NCBI GenBank assembly: GCA_028292485.1
Contig: JAQGMG010000015.1
Location: 62,001-126,000 of the forward strand
Length of the DNA: 64,000 nt
From: Rhodocyclales bacterium
GTDB taxonomy: Bacteria; Pseudomonadota; Gammaproteobacteria; Burkholderiales; Rhodocyclaceae
Reading direction: 5' to 3'
In this document: positions 42,672 to 49,671 of the stretch, piece by piece
How the letters are laid out: every line of letters starts with the position of its first letter
How positions within the stretch are numbered: position 1 is the stretch's first letter
Notes under the pieces: model-generated
Database searches by the model: none
What the model saw: the letters and a program-made list of their open reading frames with translations, nothing else
What the model was told of the DNA's origin: nothing
Translations under genes and position numbers: made by a program

Positions 42672-43850
42672 TTAGCGCGTTCGACGTTTGAAGAGGATGA
42701 CGGCGGCCAGCAACATTGCGGCACCGAAGCCGGTCAGGGCCAATGCTTGCGGCAGGATCTCGGTCGGGCTGGCATGCCGCAACAGTACGGCAAGCAGCCC
42801 CTCAAGCCCCCAGTTCATTGGCGAGTAAGCGGCAATGGTCTGCATCGTGGTCGGCATGATGGCTACCGGCACCATCACGCCACCCAGCGCAGCCATCAGC
42901 ACGTTGAGGATCGGCCCGATGGTGCTGGCCTGGGCGTGCGTGCGGATGACGCTGGCGAGCGCCAGTGCCATGCCTACCGCCGCGATACTCAATGTGAATA
43001 ACAGCAGTATCAGTGATCCCCAATGTATGCCCGCCAGCGACAAGCCATCGCCGCCCAGCAATGGCATGAGCCAGATGCCGACAGCCAGCATCAGCGCCGC
43101 TTGCACGGCATTGACAATGAGATAAGGCAAGCCCTTCGAGAGCAGTTGCACGCCCGGCGAGACACCCAGTGTCAGCAAGCGGGCCAGTGTGCCATTGTCA
43201 TGTTCCTGCACCAGCAGATTGGCAATGGCGTTGACCACGAAGAACATGCCGAAGATCAGCCAGGCAGGTACGTTCTGCTGCACTGCCGTCGGGTGCATAC
43301 CGAGCGACAGGCGCTCTGCGCTGACCAGCAGGCGAATGGCCTGCCCGCCCTTGGTGGAAATGCCGGTGAAGCGGTCCTGCAAGGCTTCGGCGCGGATTTC
43401 GCCGATCAGCCCGGACAGTTCGGCCTGCGTGGCGCTGAACAGACTGATGTTCAGCGCCGGGTCTGCAAGCAGACGCACCTGGATGCCCGAAGGCGTATTC
43501 GGTGCGGACAGGACTTCGGAGAAAGTCGGTTCGATCGTCACGATATAGCGCAGCGCGCCACTTCGCAGTGCCTCCCGTGGCGCTGTTGGCGTGGCTTGCG
43601 GCGCACCGCGTAACGCGATCCAGCGCTGCACGAACTCGTCAGCAAGCGCGCCCTTGTCGCGCACATCCAGCGCATATGCTTGCCCACGCACCGGCGGACT
43701 GTAGATGTCCTTCAATGCCAGCGACATGATGATGATGAAGAGAATCGGCATGAAAAACAGCGAGGCGAGCGCATTCACGTCGCGCAACAGCACCATGAGT
43801 TCCTTGCGGATCAGCGCGAACAATATGTGTACTTGCGTCACCTTACTCAT
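42672..43850 (-). CDS. ABC-2 type transporter permease
   Basis: A 392-residue membrane protein with one N-terminal helix (about 22-42), a large extracytoplasmic loop (45-185), and five to six C-terminal helices (about 190-390) including the PMNWGLEGLLAVLL element. This is the ABC-2 layout of YhiH/NodJ-like exporters. Its start overlaps the ATPase stop by 8 nt, so the two form one exporter. The likely cargo is the product of the surrounding biosynthetic genes, but this is a guess from operon structure. Confidence 0.88.
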   Translation of the reverse strand: MSKVTQVHILFALIRKELMVLLRDVNALASLFFMPILFIIIMSLALKDIYSPPVRGQAYALDVRDKGALADEFVQRWIALRGAPQATPTAPREALRSGALRYIVTIEPTFSEVLSAPNTPSGIQVRLLADPALNISLFSATQAELSGLIGEIRAEALQDRFTGISTKGGQAIRLLVSAERLSLGMHPTAVQQNVPAWLIFGMFFVVNAIANLLVQEHDNGTLARLLTLGVSPGVQLLSKGLPYLIVNAVQAALMLAVGIWLMPLLGGDGLSLAGIHWGSLILLLFTLSIAAVGMALALASVIRTHAQASTIGPILNVLMAALGGVMVPVAIMPTTMQTIAAYSPMNWGLEGLLAVLLRHASPTEILPQALALTGFGAAMLLAAVILFKRRTR

Positions 43851-44766
43851 CCCTCAACGAACGCTGCGTGAGCGCCATGAAAAGGTGCTCGAGATTGTAG
43901 TGACCATAGTCGAGCTGCTCGATGCGCGCACCAGCGCTTTCTGCCGCAGCAATAGCCGTTGCCGGCGAGATGCCTTCGTTGAGCGTTACCACGATGTACT
44001 CGCCTTCGATGCGGGTCGTACCAACCGTGGCCAGTTGCGCGCGCACGGTGTCAGGGGTCATGTTCTTCACAATCAGACGCAAGCGCGCGGCGCCCTCTGA
44101 CAGCAGATCAGTCAACGTGCCATCGCGCAGCACCTTGCCGTGATCCATGATGACGGCATGGTCGGCAATGGCTTCGATCTCTTCCATGTAGTGCGTGGTG
44201 TAGATGACGGCCGTGCCTTCGCGGGCGAGCGTCTTGACCGCGTCGAGAATGAAAGCGCGCGATTGCGGATCGACGCCCACGGTCGGCTCGTCGAACAACA
44301 CCAGTTCCGGCGAGGGGAGCAGGGCGATGGCAAGGTTGAGGCGCCGCTTGAGCCCGCCGGAGAGCCTTGCTGCACGCGTGCCGGCAAAGCGCTCGAGTTG
44401 GGTGAAAGCAAGGCTCTGCGCAATACGAGTCTCGTTCTGCTTTTTGCTCAGGCGCGACGCTGCGCCGAAACACTGCAGGTTTTCGCGCACGCTGAGCGCC
44501 GGGTAAAAGGCGTACTCCTGCGGCGCTACCGCGATGCGTGTCGGCGCCACGTCGCGAACGCTGGCGAGCGGCACGTCGTCGATCAGGATCTGGCCGCGCT
44601 GAATCGGCAGCAGCCCTGCCAGATGCGAAATCAGCGTCGTCTTGCCGGCGCCGTTCGGGCCCAGCAAACCAAGTACCTGACCGCGTTCGGCTTTCAGCGA
44701 GATGCCATCCAGCGCCGGTTTGTCGCTGTGGGGATATTGATAGCCCAGATCGCTGATGCGTAACAT
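43843..44766 (-). CDS. ABC transporter ATP-binding protein
   Basis: A 307-residue ATPase with Walker A GPNGAGKTTL, signature RLSGGLKRRLNLAIAL, Walker B LVLFDEPTVGVD, and the H-loop IYTTHYMEEIEAIADHAVIMD. A C-terminal accessory domain (about 220-300) is usual for ABC-2 drug or polysaccharide exporters. It should energise the downstream permease. The start shares a base with the stop of the BtrH_N gene (TGATG), which shows translational coupling across the middle of the operon. Confidence 0.92.
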   Translation of the reverse strand: MLRISDLGYQYPHSDKPALDGISLKAERGQVLGLLGPNGAGKTTLISHLAGLLPIQRGQILIDDVPLASVRDVAPTRIAVAPQEYAFYPALSVRENLQCFGAASRLSKKQNETRIAQSLAFTQLERFAGTRAARLSGGLKRRLNLAIALLPSPELVLFDEPTVGVDPQSRAFILDAVKTLAREGTAVIYTTHYMEEIEAIADHAVIMDHGKVLRDGTLTDLLSEGAARLRLIVKNMTPDTVRAQLATVGTTRIEGEYIVVTLNEGISPATAIAAAESAGARIEQLDYGHYNLEHLFMALTQRSLRDE

Positions 44767-45755
44767 CAGGTCGCCGCTCCCTTGAGCGCGTGGAAGAACT
44801 TGTACTCGGCATCGGCCTGCTTGCGCAGCAGCGCACCGATGGCGCGCGGCTCCATGGGGTCGCGCCCACGCAGCATGCGCGCGGCTGCCAGTGCAAAGGC
44901 GCGCCAGTCATCGCCGATGGCGAGCAGTTGCTCGGCCAGCTCGGCCAGCGCAGGGCGGCTCAGCATATCAGCGGCTTCCTGCAGGAAAGCAGCATAGAGA
45001 AAACGGAAGCCGCCGCCGCCAGTGCCGATCTCCTCCTGCATGCGAACGACATGGCCGATGAAATGCCCGGTATCTTCGGCCGCCGGGTTGAGTTTCTCGA
45101 TGCGCCGGGCCAGCGTGCGCATGCCGCGCACGCCAAACAGCGGTATCGGTGCATGCATGATGCGTACGGTTTTCTTGATGGCGCTGGTGACGTCGCCTGG
45201 CGCGACTTCCTTGTGCGCGATGTGCTTGGGGTAATAAAGCAGACCGCGCGGAGCGAGCACGCCCTTGGCAAAGCGTGCGCGGCTGAGGTCTGCACTGGCG
45301 CAACGCACCGGCTCTTCACCGACCGGATCGCTGATGAGATATTCATCCTGCTCTTTGCCATAGACCAGAAGGTTGTGCGCATTGAAATGGAAGCGCATGT
45401 CCTCGGGGAAGTACGGCAGCCAATACACGGACGTTTGCAGGCCCACCACGCGCTGCTCTTGCAGCAAGGCATCGAGACGCCGTTGACCGGCCTCAGGCGA
45501 ACTGAATTTCTCAAACCTGAACTTTATGCCGAATGGTTTCTGCAATCCCTTGATGATGGCCTTGGGCGGCATGCGATAAGCCACCATCGGCAAACCGCCA
45601 AGCTTGATGAAAGGCAGATAGGCAAAGGACAGCGCGGACGACAGGCCGAAGACAAGCGGCTCGGAAACATTGACGCCGTGGTGACGCAGTAGATTGGTCA
45701 TGACGCCGCTTTCGCAATGTGCGGCGTGACTGTGCTGGAATGTACGTGCGTTCAT
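44766..45755 (-). CDS. BtrH_N / DUF4872 domain protein, putative acyl-transfer or cysteine-hydrolase-like enzyme
   Basis: A 329-residue protein. The N-terminal half (HAAHCESGVMTNLLRHHGVNVSEPLVFGLSSALSF) matches the butirosin biosynthesis BtrH N-terminal domain, a papain-like fold with putative nucleophile Cys14; a His in FNAHNLLVYG and an Asp in EYLISDPVGEEPV would complete a triad. BtrH moves an acyl group from a carrier protein to an amine. The C-terminal half (about 190-320, helical) resembles DUF4872. In this operon it may transfer or release a carrier-bound chain. Its ATG overlaps the previous stop (ATGA), which fixes the start. Confidence 0.75.
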   Translation of the reverse strand: MNARTFQHSHAAHCESGVMTNLLRHHGVNVSEPLVFGLSSALSFAYLPFIKLGGLPMVAYRMPPKAIIKGLQKPFGIKFRFEKFSSPEAGQRRLDALLQEQRVVGLQTSVYWLPYFPEDMRFHFNAHNLLVYGKEQDEYLISDPVGEEPVRCASADLSRARFAKGVLAPRGLLYYPKHIAHKEVAPGDVTSAIKKTVRIMHAPIPLFGVRGMRTLARRIEKLNPAAEDTGHFIGHVVRMQEEIGTGGGGFRFLYAAFLQEAADMLSRPALAELAEQLLAIGDDWRAFALAAARMLRGRDPMEPRAIGALLRKQADAEYKFFHALKGAAT

Positions 45756-46147
45756 GGCAGATGCAGCAATGCGTCGACGCTGATGCCAAGTGCATCGGCA
45801 TAGCGTTGCAGCAAGGTCGGGGAAAGTTTCACGAAATGGGCGGGCTGCAGATGCCGACGCACACGCCAGCGCCACAGACCGGTGCTCTGCGCGAGCAGAA
45901 GCAGATCCATGCGACGCACATACATCCAGCATTCCAGTGGCGATGACAGGCCGGCTTCGACGCGCCTGCGCGCAGCCGAGGCCTGTTCGTTGAGTTGTTC
46001 GACGGCATCGGAGGTGACGATCTCTTCCACTTCCCAGCCGCTCGATGCAACCAGCACCATGCGGCCGGATGCGTCGCGCGCATACACGGCTTTGCGATGG
46101 CCGCCGAGCATGCGGTTGTTGTCCTGCGGGACCTCACTGATTTCCAT
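45752..46147 (-). CDS. Small XRE/HTH-like protein of the biosynthetic operon
   Basis: A 131-residue protein with no confident family. The C-terminal 80 residues (PLECWMYVRRMDLLLLAQSTGLWRWRVRRHLQPAHFVKLSPTLLQRYADALGISVDALLHLP) have the helix spacing of an XRE-type fold: LLAQSTGLWRWRVRRH could be the turn and recognition helix, and LLQRYADALGISVDALL the closing helices. It may regulate the operon or bind a partner enzyme. It starts 12 nt after the KAS III stop and overlaps the BtrH_N gene by 4 nt. The DNA-binding reading is an inference. Confidence 0.6.
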   Translation of the reverse strand: MEISEVPQDNNRMLGGHRKAVYARDASGRMVLVASSGWEVEEIVTSDAVEQLNEQASAARRRVEAGLSSPLECWMYVRRMDLLLLAQSTGLWRWRVRRHLQPAHFVKLSPTLLQRYADALGISVDALLHLP

Positions 46148-46159
46148 TGTGCATTTCTG

Positions 46160-47293
46160 TCAGACCGCTTGCAGAAAAATGAAGCCGCTGGAAAAACGCC
46201 CGCTTTCCGGCACATACATCAGCAGACGCTGACCGCGCTGGATACGGCCGGAACGGAACAGTTCGTCGAGCATGATGTAGGGCGAAGCCGAGCCGGTGTT
46301 GCCACATGTCGTCAGATTCGAGAACCAGCGTTCGGCGGGAATGGGCAGACCGATGGATCGGAGACCATTGGCCACCGGCTCGGCAAAATACATCGAAGAG
46401 ACATGCGGGAGGAACCAGTCGATATCGTCCGCCTTCAGGCCACGCTTTTGCATAATCGCAGCCAGCGGCTCATTGAGCGTGGCGCGAATGACATGCTCAT
46501 TGAGCAGCTTCACGTCCTGCTTGATGGCGAAGATGGACTTCTCGGCCCACTGCCTGGAGGAATAGCTCAGCCAGCCCTGCAGACTGCCGTCGGTATTCTT
46601 GTCGGCGCCCAGGTACATGCAGGCAGGCAGCTGATGCGCGGCGGAGGACAGTTCGATCCACTCGATACGCAGCGACAAGGGCGCCGTCGGTTGCGCTTCA
46701 AGCAGCACGGCGCCCGCGCCGTCGGAAAGCATCCAGCGCAGGAAATCTTTTTCGAAAGCAATCTGCGGTGAAGCTTCGAGCGCGTTGATCTGGTGTTCGG
46801 TTTCGGCTTCGAAGAACTCCCCGCGTAGACCGGGCGAGCAAAGTTCCGAACCGCTGGCAATGGCGCGCTGCGCCTCGCCGCTCTTGACGCTCAGCCAGGC
46901 ATGTTTGAGCGCAGCGGCGCCGGATACACAGATGCCGGAGAAGGCGACGGCTTCCAGACGCGGCCAGCCGAGCTCGCCGTGCACCATGACGGCGTGATTG
47001 GGCATGAGCTGATCCGGCATCGACGTGCCGGTGGACAGGCAATCGACCTGGCCGACATCGCCAAGCTCGCGGATGGCATGGGCAGTGAGCTGGGCATTGC
47101 TCATCGTCTGCTGACGTGTGTTGCGATCCAGCGCGTAGTAACGGCTCTGGATGCCATTGCTGCGCAGGATCAGCCGACGCGCACGCGAAGGCTTGCCGCC
47201 GACCATGCCAAGCACGTCTTCAATCTCGTCATTGGTAACAGGATCGTGCGGCAGAAAAGAAGCTGTACGGGTGATGAAAACGTCAGAACTCAT
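46160..47293 (-). CDS. KAS III-type ketosynthase, DarB/StlD-like
   Basis: This 377-residue thiolase-fold enzyme has a complete KAS III triad: Cys122 in FSGICVSGAAALKHA, His297 in FLPHVSSMYF, and Asn332 in TTCGNTGSAS. DarB and StlD relatives join two fatty-acyl-derived chains head to head to form cyclohexanediones, the precursors of dialkylresorcinols and stilbenes. The length is larger than that of housekeeping FabH (about 317), consistent with this subfamily. The adjacent DarA-like gene supports the assignment. It starts 12 nt after the DarA-like stop. A role as a plain FabH is less likely given the context. Confidence 0.8.
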   Translation of the reverse strand: MSSDVFITRTASFLPHDPVTNDEIEDVLGMVGGKPSRARRLILRSNGIQSRYYALDRNTRQQTMSNAQLTAHAIRELGDVGQVDCLSTGTSMPDQLMPNHAVMVHGELGWPRLEAVAFSGICVSGAAALKHAWLSVKSGEAQRAIASGSELCSPGLRGEFFEAETEHQINALEASPQIAFEKDFLRWMLSDGAGAVLLEAQPTAPLSLRIEWIELSSAAHQLPACMYLGADKNTDGSLQGWLSYSSRQWAEKSIFAIKQDVKLLNEHVIRATLNEPLAAIMQKRGLKADDIDWFLPHVSSMYFAEPVANGLRSIGLPIPAERWFSNLTTCGNTGSASPYIMLDELFRSGRIQRGQRLLMYVPESGRFSSGFIFLQAV

Positions 47294-47305
47294 TTCACGA
47301 TTATT

Positions 47306-48292
47306 CTAGTCATAGCGCGACATGCGATCAGATGCCGAGCCGGAAGGCTGCTCGAAGGATTGTTTCAGTGTGCTGAGGCGCCGTACCAGCAACGGGCGCA
47401 GAACGGCTTGAAGCGCGAGGCTCAATGGTACAACCGTGGCCACCATGGCAACGAGAAAAAGCGAGTAGATCGCCAACAGCGGTACACGTTGCGCGGATCC
47501 TGGCCTGCCTGCCGCGTGCAGGAGCTTGCCCCAGATGAAGAAACTGCGGGTCGCTGCCTTTTCGCTGACCAGTAACTGCGGATTGACGTTCACCGCACAC
47601 AGGCCTGAGAGCAGCGGTGCAGCCTGCCGTTCGCGATCTTCGTGCAGCGCTTCACGCAGCGCGTGGCCAAACCGGATGGCATGTTGAATGTCGTGCTCGT
47701 CGACGCCAGCAGGCGGCAGACAACCGACAACCTGCCTGTTGCCGGTCAGTACCCATAAAGGTGTGGTGATGAGCGTTGCCAGCGTATGCGCATTGTCGGT
47801 AAGCGCTACGTTGTCGATCAGGCGTGCGCCTGCCGCATCGATCAGGCGCTTCATTTTCTCTTGCGCCATGAGCCACATATTGCGGCAGGCAATCACCGTC
47901 ACGACGGGTTTGCCGGCCAGCAGTCTGCGCGTCAGCGGATGTCGCATGAAGGCTACGATGGGCTGGCTCGGTGCCAGGAACCACACCTGGTACGGCAGGA
48001 TGATGAGGTCGAAATCTTCCTCGCCACTCAGACTCAAGGGCTCAAGAGCTGGCGGAATCTGCAGTGCGGATTCTGGAAAGGCATCGAGGAATCTGCGCAG
48101 CGTCCACGGGAACGCAAACGTTGGCTTTGGCTGCAGGGTTTCCACGTGCACCGCAATGCGCGAATCGGCATGCAGCGGCGTCAGGATGCGCTCGACCACA
48201 CGCGACAGCTGTCCACTCTGCGAATAGCTGACAACCAGAACGTGTTTGACGACGCCCGCGTGGCTTGTCTCGATGGGATTGTCGATACTCAC
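47306..48292 (-). CDS. DarA-like dialkylresorcinol condensing/aromatising enzyme
   Basis: A 328-residue protein. Residues 16-180 form a flavodoxin-like fold (VLVVSYSQSGQLSRVVERI; FDLIILPYQVWFLAPSQP; AGKPVVTVIACRNMW). The C-terminus has a hydrophobic stretch (VPLLAIYSLFLVAMVATVVPLSLAL) that may sit in the membrane. DarA proteins pair with DarB and oxidise the cyclohexanedione to the aromatic dialkylresorcinol. The start is GTG: an in-frame TAA lies 12 nt upstream and no ATG fits. It is the first gene of the operon, with an inverted repeat against its start codon. Confidence 0.75.
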   Translation of the reverse strand: MSIDNPIETSHAGVVKHVLVVSYSQSGQLSRVVERILTPLHADSRIAVHVETLQPKPTFAFPWTLRRFLDAFPESALQIPPALEPLSLSGEEDFDLIILPYQVWFLAPSQPIVAFMRHPLTRRLLAGKPVVTVIACRNMWLMAQEKMKRLIDAAGARLIDNVALTDNAHTLATLITTPLWVLTGNRQVVGCLPPAGVDEHDIQHAIRFGHALREALHEDRERQAAPLLSGLCAVNVNPQLLVSEKAATRSFFIWGKLLHAAGRPGSAQRVPLLAIYSLFLVAMVATVVPLSLALQAVLRPLLVRRLSTLKQSFEQPSGSASDRMSRYD

Positions 48293-48326
48293 GAATCGGC
48301 TTTAATTATTGGAGTGGGGCCGATTC
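48293..48326 (-). promoter_or_regulatory. Inverted repeat abutting the operon's GTG start
   Basis: GAATCGGC (48293-48300) and GCCGATTC (48319-48326) are exact reverse complements with an 18-nt AT-rich spacer. On the minus strand the right arm ends directly at the GTG. It could be an operator or an mRNA hairpin limiting translation of the first gene; no Shine-Dalgarno is visible in the spacer. Confidence 0.5.
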
Positions 48327-48398
48327 TAACATCGCGGCCAAATGCCGCTGCCGCCTGCATTCACAGCCCGTTTCACTTTCGGCCGGCGCGCAGCGCGG

Positions 48399-49019
48399 TC
48401 AGAAGCTGAGGGCTACGCCAAGCGTTGCTACAGGGTACCGACGTTGGCCGCCGAGCGTGTCGGCCAGTCGTTCCTGTTCGACCTGCGATTCACTGATGAA
48501 GTTGTTGCAGGCAGTGTTGTAGATACCGCTCGGGCAGCGGCCGACAAAAATATCCTTCGGCGCGCCAATGCTCTTGAGTGCTATGTCGAAACGGAATGTG
48601 ATGGGACTTGGCGCTTCGACAGGGCGGAAAAGTCCCAAGCAGGGTGTGACTTTGCCGGGCACGACCGAGTCTGGCGGCGCGGCTGCGGAGCAACGCGCTT
48701 CGGCGTTGTCTGCAGCGCTGATCGGAGATGAGACAACCGGAATCACGCCGCGTGCATGGCGCGGCAAACTCGACAGTCCGGTGTAGCTCACTACGGCGGG
48801 TTGAAAGCGCGTTGGCGGCATGGCGGCGCGCGGCGGAGCGACATGCTTGACGGAGTGAGGAAGTGAGCGCGAGTGTGCGGGCTTCGGGTGCTGCTTCGCT
48901 CTACTCGTGCTGGCCGCTGCTACGGAAGTCGGCAGCAATAGCAGTGCGGGAAGCATCGCACCGGCCAGCAAAGCAAGCCTGGGCATATGGACGGCGAACC
49001 TGGAAAGGGCTGGGCGCAT
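48399..49019 (-). CDS. Exported hypothetical protein with Cys-rich C-terminal region
   Basis: A 206-residue protein with a hydrophobic signal (MPRLALLAGAMLPALLLLPTSVAAA, starting at residue 12; the true start may be the ATG at 48986). A basic Pro/His-rich segment follows. The C-terminal 110 residues contain several Cys residues (ARCSAAA, TPCLGLF, GRCPSGIYNTACNNF) and end in an aromatic residue, VATLGVALSF, as seen in outer-membrane or periplasmic beta proteins. No family is recognised. It starts 9 nt after the preceding barrel-like gene and may be cotranscribed with it and with the DarA/DarB operon 106 bp downstream. Confidence 0.62.
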   Translation of the reverse strand: MRPALSRFAVHMPRLALLAGAMLPALLLLPTSVAAASTSRAKQHPKPAHSRSLPHSVKHVAPPRAAMPPTRFQPAVVSYTGLSSLPRHARGVIPVVSSPISAADNAEARCSAAAPPDSVVPGKVTPCLGLFRPVEAPSPITFRFDIALKSIGAPKDIFVGRCPSGIYNTACNNFISESQVEQERLADTLGGQRRYPVATLGVALSF

Positions 49020-49028
49020 CGCATTTGC

Positions 49029-49643
49029 TCAATACTGGAAGCTGGCGCCAATGCTGATGAACGGATTCCAGCGAATGCCGTCACCGCCCGAATTCGGCTT
49101 GAGGCCGGCCGTGCCAAGCGTGCATTGGCCGCCCGGCATCAGGCAATCGCGCGTCGAGGACAGCGAGGCGCCGACGTCCGCATCCAGGCGCCAGCCCCAG
49201 CCGCTGCTCGAGCTGCTGGCCGCAGTTGTCCAGCCCAGACCGAGAAATGCGCGCGAACGAACGGTGTTGTCACCGCCGGCATCGAAGACGTTGCCTGCGC
49301 GGCGCTTGTCGCCCCACACCAGGCCAGCCGAAGTGCGCAGACCGCTATCGAAGGGATACCAGTCCGCCCAGACGGCGTTGCTGCGCATTGCCGCCGTGCC
49401 TTGCGGCAAGCTCAGCAACAGGGGCGAAGCGGGCGTTGCCGCGGTGCCGGGGAACGCGCCGCGGTAGGAAGCATCGGGGCGGGACAGCGTGAAACGCAGG
49501 CTTGCCGGCTCGTTACCGGAGACGACTACATCGCCGCGTGGCGATATGCGCAGGCCCACGGTTTCTGCCAGCGCGGGGACGGCCATGCCTGAGAGCAGGG
49601 CTCCCAGAACAAGAAAACGTAGCGGATGAGATGAGCGCGACAT
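49029..49643 (-). CDS. Putative outer-membrane beta-barrel-like protein
   Basis: This 204-residue protein has a Sec signal, MSRSSHPLRFLVLGALLSGMAVPALAE. The mature chain has alternating Gly/aromatic strands (VGLRISPRGDVVVSG; LRTSAGLVWGDKR; SRAFLGLGWTTA; WGWRLDADVGASLSS) and ends NPFISIGASFQY, with a terminal aromatic residue typical of proteins inserted by BamA. An eight-stranded barrel is plausible. The start at 49643 is preceded by GGGGGT. It lies 28 nt after the dnaE stop on the same strand, so it might ride on the dnaE transcript. The function is unknown. Confidence 0.68.
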   Translation of the reverse strand: MSRSSHPLRFLVLGALLSGMAVPALAETVGLRISPRGDVVVSGNEPASLRFTLSRPDASYRGAFPGTAATPASPLLLSLPQGTAAMRSNAVWADWYPFDSGLRTSAGLVWGDKRRAGNVFDAGGDNTVRSRAFLGLGWTTAASSSSSGWGWRLDADVGASLSSTRDCLMPGGQCTLGTAGLKPNSGGDGIRWNPFISIGASFQY

Positions 49644-49671
49644 GATTTCGTACCCCCAGCCAGACGTCCCG

